Assembly: GCA_006226545.1 (NCBI GenBank)
Contig: SBGR01000067.1
Location: 1-60,048 of the forward strand
Source of the DNA: Bacteroidota bacterium
GTDB taxonomy: Bacteria; Bacteroidota; Bacteroidia; UBA8524
DNA: 60,048 nt
Direction of reading: 5' to 3'
Positions 1 through 7,877 of the stretch are shown piece by piece. The position numbers were made by a program, and so were the translations under genes. The notes under the pieces were generated by a model. That model saw nothing but the letters and a program-made list of their open reading frames with translations, was not told the DNA's origin and made no database searches. Within the stretch, counting starts at the first letter, position 1. Each line of letters starts with the position of its first letter.

Positions 1-93
1 TGAACTTCAATTTTTTGTTTTGACTTTAAACAGTCGTTTACTTTCTAATCCAGACCTCATAACCACGCTCTGTTGTTTAACTTTCCTCATCTA

Positions 94-135
94 TGGACTA
101 TGGTCTATGGTCCATGGTCTATTGTCCATCGTCTA
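94..135. repeat. Heptanucleotide repeat array (TGGTCYA), six units
   Basis: Six in-phase 7-base units: TGGACTA, TGGTCTA, TGGTCCA, TGGTCTA, TTGTCCA, TCGTCTA. The last unit contributes the TAG stop codon of the neighbouring minus-strand gene. Similar 7-base arrays lie at 34921-35025 and 59933-59967. The remaining upstream bases 1-93 are AT-rich with no gene that I can see. Confidence 0.85.
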
Positions 136-1323
136 ACTCTCCCAAACCCTGTATTCCGCACTCGTTTCAAACAAGTGTTTCATGATGGCTTTTTCAGTTT
201 CGTCGTAAGCTAAACCTCGTCTAGCCATCATTTTCTCGGCTACTTCATCCGCTTTGTTCAGGCTGAAGGTTTCAAATCCTTGCGCTCCACCCCAACTGAA
301 TGAAGGGACGAAGTTTCGAGGAAAGCCCGAGCCAAAGATATTGGCTGAAACGCCTACCACGGTTCCGGTATTGAACATGGTATTGATACCCGATTTGCTA
401 TGATCGCCCATCACCAAGCCGCAAAACTGCAAGCCGGTACGCGCAAAGCCATTGCGGGCATAGCTCCAAACCTTCACTTCGGCGTAGTTATTTTTCAGGT
501 TAGAGTTATTCGTATCGGCACCGAGGTTACACCATTCGCCAAGAACGGAGTTACCTAAGAAGCCGTCGTGGCCTTTATTGGAATAGCCAATGATAACCGA
601 GTTATTCACTTCACCACCCACCTTGCTGTGAGGGCCGATGGTGGTAGCGCCGTAAATTTTAGTACTGAGTTTCAAGGCAGCGTGTTCGCATAGCGCTAAG
701 CCGCCTCTTACCACAGAGCCTTCCATCACTTCAGAATCTTTGCCGAGGTAGATGGCTCCGCTGCGGGTATTGAGAATGCTGCATTCAGCGGTTGCACCTT
801 CTTCCACAAAAATGCGATCACCTAAAACCGTATTGGTGGAAGGTAGTTTCTGAGAGGTGCGACCAGCCGTGATACGGTCGAAATCGGCCTCCAATGCATC
901 ATGGTTCATGCTGAAGATATCCCATGGAAATCTGATTAATGTAGCGTCGCCTTCGTAGGTCTGGGCATCAAATGAACCAACAGAACTGCGCAAGTCTTGC
1001 GCTTGCTCAGCACTTCCTTTGGCTGCGAGCACAATGCCGTCTTTCACCAAAGATTGCCCGGCTTGGAGATTTTCGATGGCTTTGCCAATCTTCTCACATG
1101 GAAATAAACGTCCGTTAATCCAAATGTTTTCGCTAGCTGCGCGTAAAGGAAACTTCGTTTGCAGGTAGTCTTCGGTTAAGGATCCACTTTGACTCAAACC
1201 GTAAAACAGTTCCCATTTTTCCCGCAGTGTCAAGATACCGCAGCGTAAGTCGGCAGCGGGTCTGGTATAACATAGCGGTAGGAGGTGAATGCGTTGATTA
1301 TCGTCGAAGAAGATTACGTTCAT
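133..1323 (-). CDS. GlmU-like sugar nucleotidyltransferase (Bacteroidota alternative GlmU family)
   Basis: A 396-residue protein resembling the Bacteroidota family that replaces or parallels GlmU, the enzyme making UDP-N-acetylglucosamine for peptidoglycan and lipid A. The N-terminal ~150 residues resemble a nucleotidyltransferase domain, with the family opening (VIFFDD, then LLPLCYTRPAADLRCGI). The C-terminal half (about residues 165-340) has the hexapeptide pattern of a left-handed beta helix, typical of acyl/acetyltransferases (for example IYLGKDSEVMEGSVVRGG, TTIGPHSKVGGEV). It stands alone between a repeat array and rpmE2. Acetyltransferase activity is inferred from the family, not from a visible catalytic residue. 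Confidence 0.8.
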   Translation of the reverse strand: MNVIFFDDNQRIHLLPLCYTRPAADLRCGILTLREKWELFYGLSQSGSLTEDYLQTKFPLRAASENIWINGRLFPCEKIGKAIENLQAGQSLVKDGIVLAAKGSAEQAQDLRSSVGSFDAQTYEGDATLIRFPWDIFSMNHDALEADFDRITAGRTSQKLPSTNTVLGDRIFVEEGATAECSILNTRSGAIYLGKDSEVMEGSVVRGGLALCEHAALKLSTKIYGATTIGPHSKVGGEVNNSVIIGYSNKGHDGFLGNSVLGEWCNLGADTNNSNLKNNYAEVKVWSYARNGFARTGLQFCGLVMGDHSKSGINTMFNTGTVVGVSANIFGSGFPRNFVPSFSWGGAQGFETFSLNKADEVAEKMMARRGLAYDETEKAIMKHLFETSAEYRVWES

Positions 1324-1424
1324 GCCTAGGGTAGTTTAAGGGCATGCAAATTAAGGAAAAGGCTTGAAACTGAGTTGCTAAATGCCTTGGCTTTATCCAC
1401 GATTTGTAGACAGTTTGGGGCAAT

Positions 1425-1452
1425 AAAAAAGCCTTCTCGGATGAGAAGGCTT
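1425..1452 (-). terminator. Rho-independent terminator of rpmE2
   Basis: A perfect 10-bp stem (1429-1438 with 1443-1452) and a 4-base loop, followed on the minus strand by a run of T (AAAAAA at 1425-1430 on the plus strand). It lies just downstream of the L31 gene. Confidence 0.9.
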
Positions 1453-1476
1453 CTTAATATCGGCATAGCGGAAAGC

Positions 1477-1722
1477 TTATTTTCCGTAACGTCTTTTGAA
1501 TTTGTCAATACGACCAGCAGTATCCACCAAGTTGGCTTTACCGGTAAAGAATGGGTGAGATTTATGAGAAATCTCCAACTTGTATAAAGGATACTCGTTT
1601 CCGTCTTTGTAGGTAGTAGTTTCTTTCGTCTCAACTGTAGAGCGAGTTAGAAACTCGTAATCACATGACATGTCTCTGAAAACAACAAGTCTATAATTCG
1701 ATGGATGGATATCAGCTTTCAT
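1477..1722 (-). CDS. rpmE2: 50S ribosomal protein L31, type B
   Basis: An 81-residue structural protein of the large ribosomal subunit. It opens MKADIHP and contains the L31 motif [20 protein letters not shown]. Length and sequence match the type B form. It has only one cysteine (DMSCDYEF), so it is the zinc-independent (C-) paralogue; such paralogues are often used when zinc is scarce. It is a single-gene unit: a perfect TATCTTTG promoter element lies about 20 bases upstream and a strong terminator follows. Any zinc regulation is inference; I saw no Zur box. Confidence 0.95.
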   Translation of the reverse strand: MKADIHPSNYRLVVFRDMSCDYEFLTRSTVETKETTTYKDGNEYPLYKLEISHKSHPFFTGKANLVDTAGRIDKFKRRYGK

Positions 1723-1742
1723 TTTTTACTCTTTAAGGGCTG

Positions 1743-1750
1743 CAAAGATA
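1743..1750 (-). promoter_or_regulatory. -7 element of the rpmE2 promoter
   Basis: TATCTTTG on the minus strand is an exact match to the Bacteroidota -7 consensus TAnnTTTG. It would start transcription near 1738 and leave a leader of about 16 bases. No clear -33 TTTG was found. Confidence 0.55.
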
Positions 1751-1792
1751 AGATGAGAATTGTAAATAAAAAATAGGCCGATAAAAATTCCC

Positions 1793-3292
1793 TTAAGGTT
1801 TTTGAGGATGTAAATCGGCTTTGCTCTTTGGCCTCAAATGTTCCAGCCAGATAAAGTTGCGCAGACGTTGCTCAGATTCAGCAGGCAATTGGTCTATCGG
1901 GTAGTTTGTTCCTTTCGGCTCTTTCATGTAATTGATCTCTTCGGGTTTGCCTGCAGTATCCATCACAATTCGAATACTGCTGCAAGCCACCTTATTCATG
2001 GAACTCAAGGTTACAGAGTCGTCTTCTTGGAAATGAATGTTCTCGGCATTGCCTTCCACCAGAACAACCTGAATTTTCTTATTCTCAAACCAAGCGGTAA
2101 TGGCATTGCCTTGAAGTTGGTTGAACAGCGGAGAATCGGCGTCTTGCACCACAATGGCATTTTGGTTAAACCAGGCTTTTTCAATCGACGATTCAATCAC
2201 GCGCATGCGTATGCTGTCGGCTTTCATCTGTTGGCGTTCATTCCACAAGAGCGGCGCTCCTTCCATGTAGATCATGGAGTCTACCTGGCTGTAATGCATG
2301 CTATCGCAGAGGCCTTGCATGTCTTGCCTGAACATTCTTACGTTGCGGTAAGCAAAAATGGATTTCTGCTTGCTGCTATCGCTGATGCTTAAAAGGGTAT
2401 CACCGGCAATGTGCAGGCTATCGTCATCCGATGCCACAGAAACCAGCGGCATCTGGGTAACCATGGCGCTGGAGGTATTCCGATTGTAGATACCATAATG
2501 CCCGGTTAAAACGGTATTGTTAACTGAATCGCGGAGAAACACATTTTTTATAGCGGTATCGATGCCGTAATCACCACCGTACATCAGGCTATCGGCCTTC
2601 AAATAGTATTCTGCATTGATTACATATGCATTGCGACTAAACCTCGCACGTTTACTATAGGTATGGTACCAGCCGTTTTCACAGTAAATGAAACCGTCTT
2701 CGCCTTGTATCGTAGTTGGCCCAAAGAAATAGGCCACCTTGCTCAGGGAATTGTAAAGCAGGGTATCCGATTTTAAAACGTAATCGGGGTTGGTCAAGAC
2801 CACGTTCTTTTTAAATCCAAAAACTTTGCTGTTGGCATCGTAAGTACCAATCCTCGAATCGAGGATATTATCTCCGTTCACAATATGTCCGCCAACGGTA
2901 TAATAAGCTATCCTGCTTTTTAAATCGTAATCGAGTTGTTCTGTGGTGAGGTTCATCTCGCCGTCGGTGAGCCGAACATTGTCCCTCACATAAGCCTTTT
3001 TCTCGTTGCCTTTGTAGTTGAGGTAACTGCTGTATAGAAAGAGCGAATCGTTTTCGTTGATCTGCACATTGCCAAAGGCTTCAAAGGAGTTATCCGCCTT
3101 ATCTAGAAATGCCGAGTCGCAACGCATGGTGGCATTTTCTTGTTTGAAACGCACGTTGCCAACCAATTTCTGAAATTCCTTGCCACCCTTTTTGATGCCT
3201 GTTAACTCTTGGGCTCCAAGGATTTCAACTTTAGATTGTCCAAAGCCAATGAGCGAGCTGCAGAGAAGAATCAGAGACAAGAGGTATTTCAT
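1793..3292 (-). CDS. OstA/LptA-like periplasmic protein
   Basis: A 499-residue protein with a signal peptide (residues 1-18, hydrophobic LLSLILLCSSLIGFG). It consists of repeated beta strands of the OstA/LptA type (for example LVGNVRFKQENATMRCDSA, then FGNVQINENDSLFLYSS). LptA-family proteins bridge the periplasm for lipopolysaccharide transport; the Bacteroidota OstA-like proteins are longer and probably play the same part. It is divergent from tilS, with 57 bases between the starts. A TACTTTTG promoter element sits 7 bases before ATG, suggesting an almost leaderless mRNA. The exact LPS role is inferred from the family. Confidence 0.8.
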   Translation of the reverse strand: MKYLLSLILLCSSLIGFGQSKVEILGAQELTGIKKGGKEFQKLVGNVRFKQENATMRCDSAFLDKADNSFEAFGNVQINENDSLFLYSSYLNYKGNEKKAYVRDNVRLTDGEMNLTTEQLDYDLKSRIAYYTVGGHIVNGDNILDSRIGTYDANSKVFGFKKNVVLTNPDYVLKSDTLLYNSLSKVAYFFGPTTIQGEDGFIYCENGWYHTYSKRARFSRNAYVINAEYYLKADSLMYGGDYGIDTAIKNVFLRDSVNNTVLTGHYGIYNRNTSSAMVTQMPLVSVASDDDSLHIAGDTLLSISDSSKQKSIFAYRNVRMFRQDMQGLCDSMHYSQVDSMIYMEGAPLLWNERQQMKADSIRMRVIESSIEKAWFNQNAIVVQDADSPLFNQLQGNAITAWFENKKIQVVLVEGNAENIHFQEDDSVTLSSMNKVACSSIRIVMDTAGKPEEINYMKEPKGTNYPIDQLPAESEQRLRNFIWLEHLRPKSKADLHPQKP

Positions 3293-3299
3293 GCGTTCA

Positions 3300-3307
3300 C
3301 AAAAGTA
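3300..3307 (-). promoter_or_regulatory. -7 element of the OstA-like gene, 7 bases before ATG
   Basis: TACTTTTG on the minus strand matches TAnnTTTG exactly. The gap to the ATG is 7 bases, so the predicted start of transcription is at or next to the start codon. Confidence 0.55.
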
Positions 3308-3349
3308 TTGTTTTATGCTTACTCAATTGCCGACCTTTGCTCAGATTCT

Positions 3350-4675
3350 ATGCCAGCGCTGCAACAGTACCTTGAGTTAGCTTATTTGGATGCCGGACTT
3401 CAATTGAACGATGAAGTGCTTCTGGCTTGCAGTGGTGGCAGAGATTCCATGGTGATGCTGGAGCTATTGCATCGAATGGGGTGCCGTTTTCAAGTGGCCC
3501 ATGCTAATTTTCAGTTGCGTGGAGAAGCCAGTGAAGGAGATGAGGCTTTTGTGCAAGAGCGTTGCACGGCCTTAGGAATTCCCTTTCACAGCAAACGCTT
3601 TCCAACCCAAGACGAGGCCCATGCACACCACGAAAGCATTCAGATGGCGGCCCGCAGGTTGCGTTACCAATGGCTGTTTTCCCTGGCCAAGGATTTGGGC
3701 TGCAAAAGGGTTATTACGGCGCACCACGGTAGAGATCAAGCGGAAACACTTTTACTCAACTTGATGCGCGGAAGCGGTCCGGTAGGTTTGCAAGCGATGC
3801 TACCTGATAACGGTAAAGTACTGCGTCCCTTATTATTTTGTCCGTATGAACAGGTGGAGGTTTTCGCTAAGCGAGAATATGTGCAGTTCAGGGAAGACGC
3901 CAGTAATAGCGAACAGAAATACCGTCGGAATTTTCTACGGCATAGCATCTTGAAAAACTGGGAAGAGCGATTTCCCGGTACCATCGACCAGCTGGTAAAA
4001 AGCACCCAGTTGATGCAGGAGAGCAATGCCTTTACCCAACGTCAGCTTAAACAAATGGCTGAACAATATGTGGTGCAGAACGATGCTGAAATAAAGATAG
4101 ATTACAGTTTATTTAATAATCCTGATGCCCATCTTTTAATGCGTCATGTATTGGAGCCTTTCGGACTAAAAGACCAAAGCAGCTTTATCTTGAAAGAACG
4201 TGCTAGGCCGGGGGCAATTTTTAGTTCGGAAACCCATGTATTGGTGGCAGACAGGGGAGCTTGGGTGATTCGGGAGGTGCAAGAAAAACCATCTGCACAA
4301 GAAATTTCTCCGGAGGAGTTGGTTCAGTTTGGCGATTACCATTTTGTACTTCGAAAACGAGAGGCAGATGAGCGTATGCCTTTGGCAAGCAGGGCCATTG
4401 TGTTAAGCGATACTTTGGTAAGCACCGGTTTATATGTTCGCTCCTGGCAAGAAGGCGATAAGATGCGCTGCTTTGGAATGCAGGGACAAAAGAAGTTGAG
4501 CGATATCTTGATCGATGCTAAAATCGACCGTCCTACCAAAGAACGGATTCCGGTCGTATGCAATTCAGAAGGTACAATCCTTTGGCTGGCGGGTATTCGC
4601 AGTGCGGAGGCTTTGCGACTCAGTGATGTGAACCTGGCAACTTGGGTTTTAGAATTAGTAGAACATGACCGTTAA
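3350..4675 (+). CDS. tilS: tRNA(Ile)-lysidine synthase
   Basis: TilS uses ATP and lysine to convert C34 of the CAU anticodon of tRNA-Ile2 to lysidine, which changes it from a methionine to an isoleucine anticodon. From ATG 3350 the protein is 441 residues. It has the N-type ATP-pyrophosphatase P-loop ACSGGRDSM near residues 26-34 and the motif ITAHHGRDQAETLLLNLMRG. A C-terminal TilS domain follows (SWQEGDKMRCFGMQGQKKL). The open frame runs upstream to 3209, but that part overlaps the divergent OstA-like gene and its promoter, so the start at 3350 (MPALQQYLEL) is preferred. It overlaps the next gene by 11 bases. Confidence 0.93.
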   Translation: MPALQQYLELAYLDAGLQLNDEVLLACSGGRDSMVMLELLHRMGCRFQVAHANFQLRGEASEGDEAFVQERCTALGIPFHSKRFPTQDEAHAHHESIQMAARRLRYQWLFSLAKDLGCKRVITAHHGRDQAETLLLNLMRGSGPVGLQAMLPDNGKVLRPLLFCPYEQVEVFAKREYVQFREDASNSEQKYRRNFLRHSILKNWEERFPGTIDQLVKSTQLMQESNAFTQRQLKQMAEQYVVQNDAEIKIDYSLFNNPDAHLLMRHVLEPFGLKDQSSFILKERARPGAIFSSETHVLVADRGAWVIREVQEKPSAQEISPEELVQFGDYHFVLRKREADERMPLASRAIVLSDTLVSTGLYVRSWQEGDKMRCFGMQGQKKLSDILIDAKIDRPTKERIPVVCNSEGTILWLAGIRSAEALRLSDVNLATWVLELVEHDR

Positions 4676-5069
4676 AGCTTACAATCAACCGCTTAACCTC
4701 GGACTCCGTTTTATCTTGGAGGTATTCGGATTCTATGCCTTGGGGGCATACGGATTATTTGCTTTTGATTCGCCTTGGCATGTGGTAGCAGCAGCCTGTT
4801 TCCCGCTCACGGCAGCCTTGGTTTGGGGAATCTTTCGCGTTCCAAATGATGGAGGCACACCCAAAGTTAAAGTACACGGCAAAACTCGACTCCTGATTGA
4901 ATTTTTGTTTTTCTCTTTTTCCGTAGCGGCCTTATTGGCCAGAGAAGAAGTGGCCATTGCCCTGGTATACGGAATATCGATACTTGGCCATTACGTGTAT
5001 TCAAGAGAACGAGTGAAAGTGCTTTGGTTGAATGGCTTGCTGGAAGCTCCGTTTAATCCGGAGGCCTAA
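4665..5069 (+). CDS. YrdB/DUF2568 family membrane protein
   Basis: A 134-residue integral membrane protein with about four hydrophobic segments (FILEVFGFYALGAYGLF, VVAAACFPLTAALVWGIF, LLIEFLFFSFSVAALLA, IALVYGISILGHYVY). The conserved loop WGIFRVPNDGG between segments 2 and 3 is characteristic of the YrdB (DUF2568) family, whose function is unknown. The start overlaps the end of tilS by 11 bases, so the two are probably co-transcribed and translationally coupled. Confidence 0.8.
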   Translation: MTVKAYNQPLNLGLRFILEVFGFYALGAYGLFAFDSPWHVVAAACFPLTAALVWGIFRVPNDGGTPKVKVHGKTRLLIEFLFFSFSVAALLAREEVAIALVYGISILGHYVYSRERVKVLWLNGLLEAPFNPEA

Positions 5070-5070
5070 A

Positions 5071-5117
5071 AAAAAAATAGGGTCTGAAAGTGGGGATAAC
5101 CCTTTACTTCCAGACCC
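5071..5117 (-). terminator. Terminator of the dienelactone-hydrolase gene
   Basis: Stem GGGTCTG/CAGACCC (5080-5086 with 5111-5117) with further partial pairing inside, followed on the minus strand by a T-run (A-run at 5068-5077 on the plus strand). It may act in both directions and also end the tilS-yrdB unit. Confidence 0.75.
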
Positions 5118-5141
5118 ATAGGTAGGGGCTCTTAAATGTCT

Positions 5142-5963
5142 TTATAGAAATACTTCCTGAAAAAACTGTTCCATTCTTTTCCAGGAGTTATCAGCAGCAG
5201 CTTTATTGTACTCCAGAGGCAAGCCAAAGGCTTTACCTTTTTCGGTAGCATGTGGGTTTGTGAAGGCGTGCTTGGCGTTAGGGTAGTTGACTATCAGGTA
5301 ATTTGCGCCAGCAGAGTCCATTTCAGACTTGAATGCAGTGAGGGAAGCTGCATCCACCATGGGGTCGTCTTCTCCATTCAAGACCAACATTCTGGCCTTA
5401 ACGCTGCCTGGCTCTGCAATATTTACAGCTCCGAGGCTGCCGTGAAAGCTAACAACAGCTTTCAAATCAGCGGATTGACGAGCCAAATTTAATACGATAC
5501 CTCCGCCAAAACAATAACCAATGGCTGCAATTTTCGATTTATCGGTATGTGGATCAGACTCTAAAATGGCTCGAGCGGCATTAAACCTGGCTTTCGCTGA
5601 TTCAAAATTTTTCATCACCTCGCCCGCAAAGGCTTGAGCGTCTTTCGGGTGTTCTGCCAGTTTACCATCGCCGTACATGTCTACCGCAAAGGCTGTATAG
5701 CCCAGCTTGGCCAGTTCGTTGGCAGAATTCCGGCTATGTTCATTGTGTCCCCACCATTCGTGTACTACCAAAATACCTGGTCGCTCTCCTTTTTTTAGCG
5801 AATCAAAAACGAGGTAGCCTTTCATGCTAACGCCATCTGATTCGTAAGTCACTTCTTTGCTTACAAGCGCATGCTCCACTTTTGAGTTAGCTGTATCCGA
5901 TTGGGTTTCGCTAGGCTGGCAAGCGAAGAAACCGAGTAGACCGAAGAGAAGTACTTTTTTCAT
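5142..5963 (-). CDS. Dienelactone hydrolase family lipoprotein
   Basis: A 273-residue alpha/beta-hydrolase. The start at 5963 gives a lipoprotein signal (MKKVLLFGLLGFFAC, lipidated cysteine at residue 15); the open frame extends upstream to 6035 but would spoil the signal. Family motifs are visible: ILVVHEWWGHNEH, the nucleophile elbow AIGYCFGGG with Cys as nucleophile, the acid in NGEDDPM and the histidine in NAKHAFTNP. Dienelactone hydrolases open lactone rings such as dienelactone, but many Bacteroidota members have unknown ester substrates. It is probably attached to a membrane. Single gene with its own terminator. Confidence 0.88.
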   Translation of the reverse strand: MKKVLLFGLLGFFACQPSETQSDTANSKVEHALVSKEVTYESDGVSMKGYLVFDSLKKGERPGILVVHEWWGHNEHSRNSANELAKLGYTAFAVDMYGDGKLAEHPKDAQAFAGEVMKNFESAKARFNAARAILESDPHTDKSKIAAIGYCFGGGIVLNLARQSADLKAVVSFHGSLGAVNIAEPGSVKARMLVLNGEDDPMVDAASLTAFKSEMDSAGANYLIVNYPNAKHAFTNPHATEKGKAFGLPLEYNKAAADNSWKRMEQFFQEVFL

Positions 5964-6035
5964 GTTCCGATAATAACATGCTAGAAGGAAGAAGGTTCTT
6001 TTCGGGCCGAGTATTTTATGCACACATAGGGGCAT

Positions 6036-6062
6036 AAAAAAAGCTCCCGGTGAGGGGAGCTT
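6036..6062 (-). terminator. Terminator of the DUF3127 gene
   Basis: Stem AAGCTCCC/GGGAGCTT (6041-6048 with 6055-6062) with a 6-base loop, then a T-run on the minus strand (A-run 6036-6042 on the plus strand). Confidence 0.88.
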
Positions 6063-6082
6063 CGGTTTTAATGTTTTCAGTT

Positions 6083-6457
6083 TTAGAACGGTAGATCGTC
6101 TGATTCGCTAGAGCTAAAGTCGATGCCATCATTCTCGGAGAACTGCTGCGGTGCTTCAGCGAAGTTGTTACCGTCTTGAGCGCCTTGCGGAGCTTGTAAT
6201 CTCCAAGCGCGGGCTTCGGTATACCAGCGGCCGTTGTATTCTCTCGATTCTAAGTTCAATGAAGCTTGAATGAAGTCACCTTCTTTAAAATTACCCAGCG
6301 CATCTACTTTATCGCCCCAAAGGGATAAGCAGATTTTTTTCGGATACTGCTCAGCGGTTTCAATTACGAATTCTTGTTTTTTCCACTCGCCACGGGCACT
6401 GGTTCCAGTTACCACGTCCATTTTCTGAATAATTCTTCCGGTTACATCTAAACTCAT
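6083..6457 (-). CDS. DUF3127 protein (SSB-like OB fold)
   Basis: A 124-residue cytoplasmic protein of the Bacteroidota DUF3127 family. The first ~90 residues look like an OB fold (VTGRIIQKMDVVTGTSARGEWKKQ, then FVIETAEQYPKKICLSLWGD). A disordered Gln/Asn/Ser-rich tail ends in DDLPF, which closely resembles the acidic tip by which bacterial single-stranded DNA-binding proteins recruit partners. A role in single-stranded DNA or RNA binding is inferred from these two features. A perfect TACTTTTG promoter element lies only 4 bases before ATG. Confidence 0.82.
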   Translation of the reverse strand: MSLDVTGRIIQKMDVVTGTSARGEWKKQEFVIETAEQYPKKICLSLWGDKVDALGNFKEGDFIQASLNLESREYNGRWYTEARAWRLQAPQGAQDGNNFAEAPQQFSENDGIDFSSSESDDLPF

Positions 6458-6461
6458 GATT

Positions 6462-6469
6462 CAAAAGTA
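6462..6469 (-). promoter_or_regulatory. -7 element of the DUF3127 gene, 4 bases before ATG
   Basis: TACTTTTG on the minus strand, an exact TAnnTTTG match, 4 bases from the start codon; it predicts a leaderless message. Confidence 0.55.
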
Positions 6470-6502
6470 ATACAGGTGGAAATGCATTCCTAGAAAGAGT
6501 TA

Positions 6503-7840
6503 TCACCCGAATGTCAAAAACTCAAGACGCTGCGCAGACCTTTGTTCATGCACCTTCTGGCCGTTCCAAACCAAATTTCCGTTAACCCAAGTTGCGCGAA
6601 TTGTGGATTTAAATTGGTGCCCTTCAAAAGGCGACCATCCGCATTTCGACAAAATATTTCCACTTGAGACGGTATAGGGTGAAGCAGGATCTACCAGGGT
6701 TAAATCAGCATGGTAGCCTTCTCGGATATAGCCGCGGTCTTTGATGCGGAACAGGATTGCCGGATTATGGCACATCTTCTCTACCACCTGCTCTATGCTA
6801 ATTTTGCCTTGCGCCACAAAATCGAACATGGCCTGCACTGCGTGTTGTACAAGCGGTCCGCCGGATGGGGCAGAGGTATAAGGAGCTATTTTTTCCTCAC
6901 GCGTATGCGGCGCATGGTCTGTGGCAATCACGTCGATGCGACCATCCAAAAGTGCTTTCCATATCTGCTCGCGGTCTAGGGCTGTTTTAACGGCCGGATT
7001 CCATTTGATGAAACTGCCTTTTTCGGCATAGTCCTCATCGCTAAACCAAAGGTGATGGATGCAGGCTTCTGCTGTAATCCTCTTTTCACTCAGGGGAATA
7101 GTATTTTCAAACAGTGCCGTCTCAGCTCCGGTGCTGATATGGTAAATATGCAAACGCGTATTGTGGCGTTTCGCTAGTTCAACCGCCGAACTGCTGGAAA
7201 GGTAACAGGCCTCTTCCGAGCGAATCTCCGGATGGTATATCATCGGGATATCATCGCCGTAACGGGCCTGGTAATGCGCTAGGTTCTCTCTAATGGTAGC
7301 CTCGTCTTCGCAATGAGTGATGATCAAATGAGGTAGTTCAGAGAAGATCCGTTCCAATACCCGCAGGTCGTCAACCAACATGTTACCTGTAGACGATCCC
7401 ATAAAGACTTTGATGCCGGAGAAGGTGCTGTAATCGGCTCGGAGCAAGTCTTCAATATTGTCGTTGCTCGCGCCCATGTTAAAGGAGTAGTTGGCGTAGC
7501 TATCGCGCGCTGCGATGGCAAACTTGTCTTCTAAAAGCTCACGGGTGGTTGCTGCAGGTTTGGTATTGGGTTGTTCAATATACGTAGTTACTCCGCCGGC
7601 TACGGCAGATCTCGATTCGCTAGCAATGGTGCCTTTGTGGGTTAGGCCGGGTTCTCTGAAATGCACCTGATCATCGATGATGCCGGGAAGGAGAAAATGA
7701 CCCTGTGCATCGAATTCAGTTGCGACAGCATGAATGTTCGCTCCAATTTTTTCGATGCGTCCGTTTTGAATTAAAACATCGCCTTCAATGATTTGGCCCT
7801 CGTTCACGATTCGGGCATTGCGGATGATCGTTGCACTCAT
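6503..7840 (-). CDS. pyrC: Dihydroorotase
   Basis: Catalyses cyclisation of N-carbamoyl-aspartate to dihydroorotate in pyrimidine synthesis. The 445-residue protein has an amidohydrolase barrel with GIIDDQVHFREPG (residues 54-65), the likely carboxylated lysine in SGIKVFMGSSTGNM, histidines in LIITHCEDEA and LHIYHISTGAE, and the catalytic Asp in VIATDHAPHT. The first metal-binding histidine of the usual HxH is Gln58 here; the second, His60, is kept. This QxH variant recurs in Bacteroidota dihydroorotases, so the enzyme is probably active. Start chosen at 7840 because a TATTTTTG promoter element ends 5 bases upstream. Confidence 0.92.
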   Translation of the reverse strand: MSATIIRNARIVNEGQIIEGDVLIQNGRIEKIGANIHAVATEFDAQGHFLLPGIIDDQVHFREPGLTHKGTIASESRSAVAGGVTTYIEQPNTKPAATTRELLEDKFAIAARDSYANYSFNMGASNDNIEDLLRADYSTFSGIKVFMGSSTGNMLVDDLRVLERIFSELPHLIITHCEDEATIRENLAHYQARYGDDIPMIYHPEIRSEEACYLSSSSAVELAKRHNTRLHIYHISTGAETALFENTIPLSEKRITAEACIHHLWFSDEDYAEKGSFIKWNPAVKTALDREQIWKALLDGRIDVIATDHAPHTREEKIAPYTSAPSGGPLVQHAVQAMFDFVAQGKISIEQVVEKMCHNPAILFRIKDRGYIREGYHADLTLVDPASPYTVSSGNILSKCGWSPFEGHQFKSTIRATWVNGNLVWNGQKVHEQRSAQRLEFLTFG

Positions 7841-7845
7841 GTGCG

Positions 7846-7853
7846 CAAAAATA
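7846..7853 (-). promoter_or_regulatory. -7 element of pyrC, 5 bases before ATG
   Basis: TATTTTTG on the minus strand, an exact TAnnTTTG match, 5 bases from the ATG at 7840. It lies inside the longer open frame and so supports the shorter start. Confidence 0.55.
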
Positions 7854-7877
7854 GCAGCCGCATCGCGACTTGCCAAG

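Noticed and set aside
1838..2392. A 184-codon plus-strand frame
   Set aside because: Antisense of the OstA-like gene, which has clear family motifs and a promoter.
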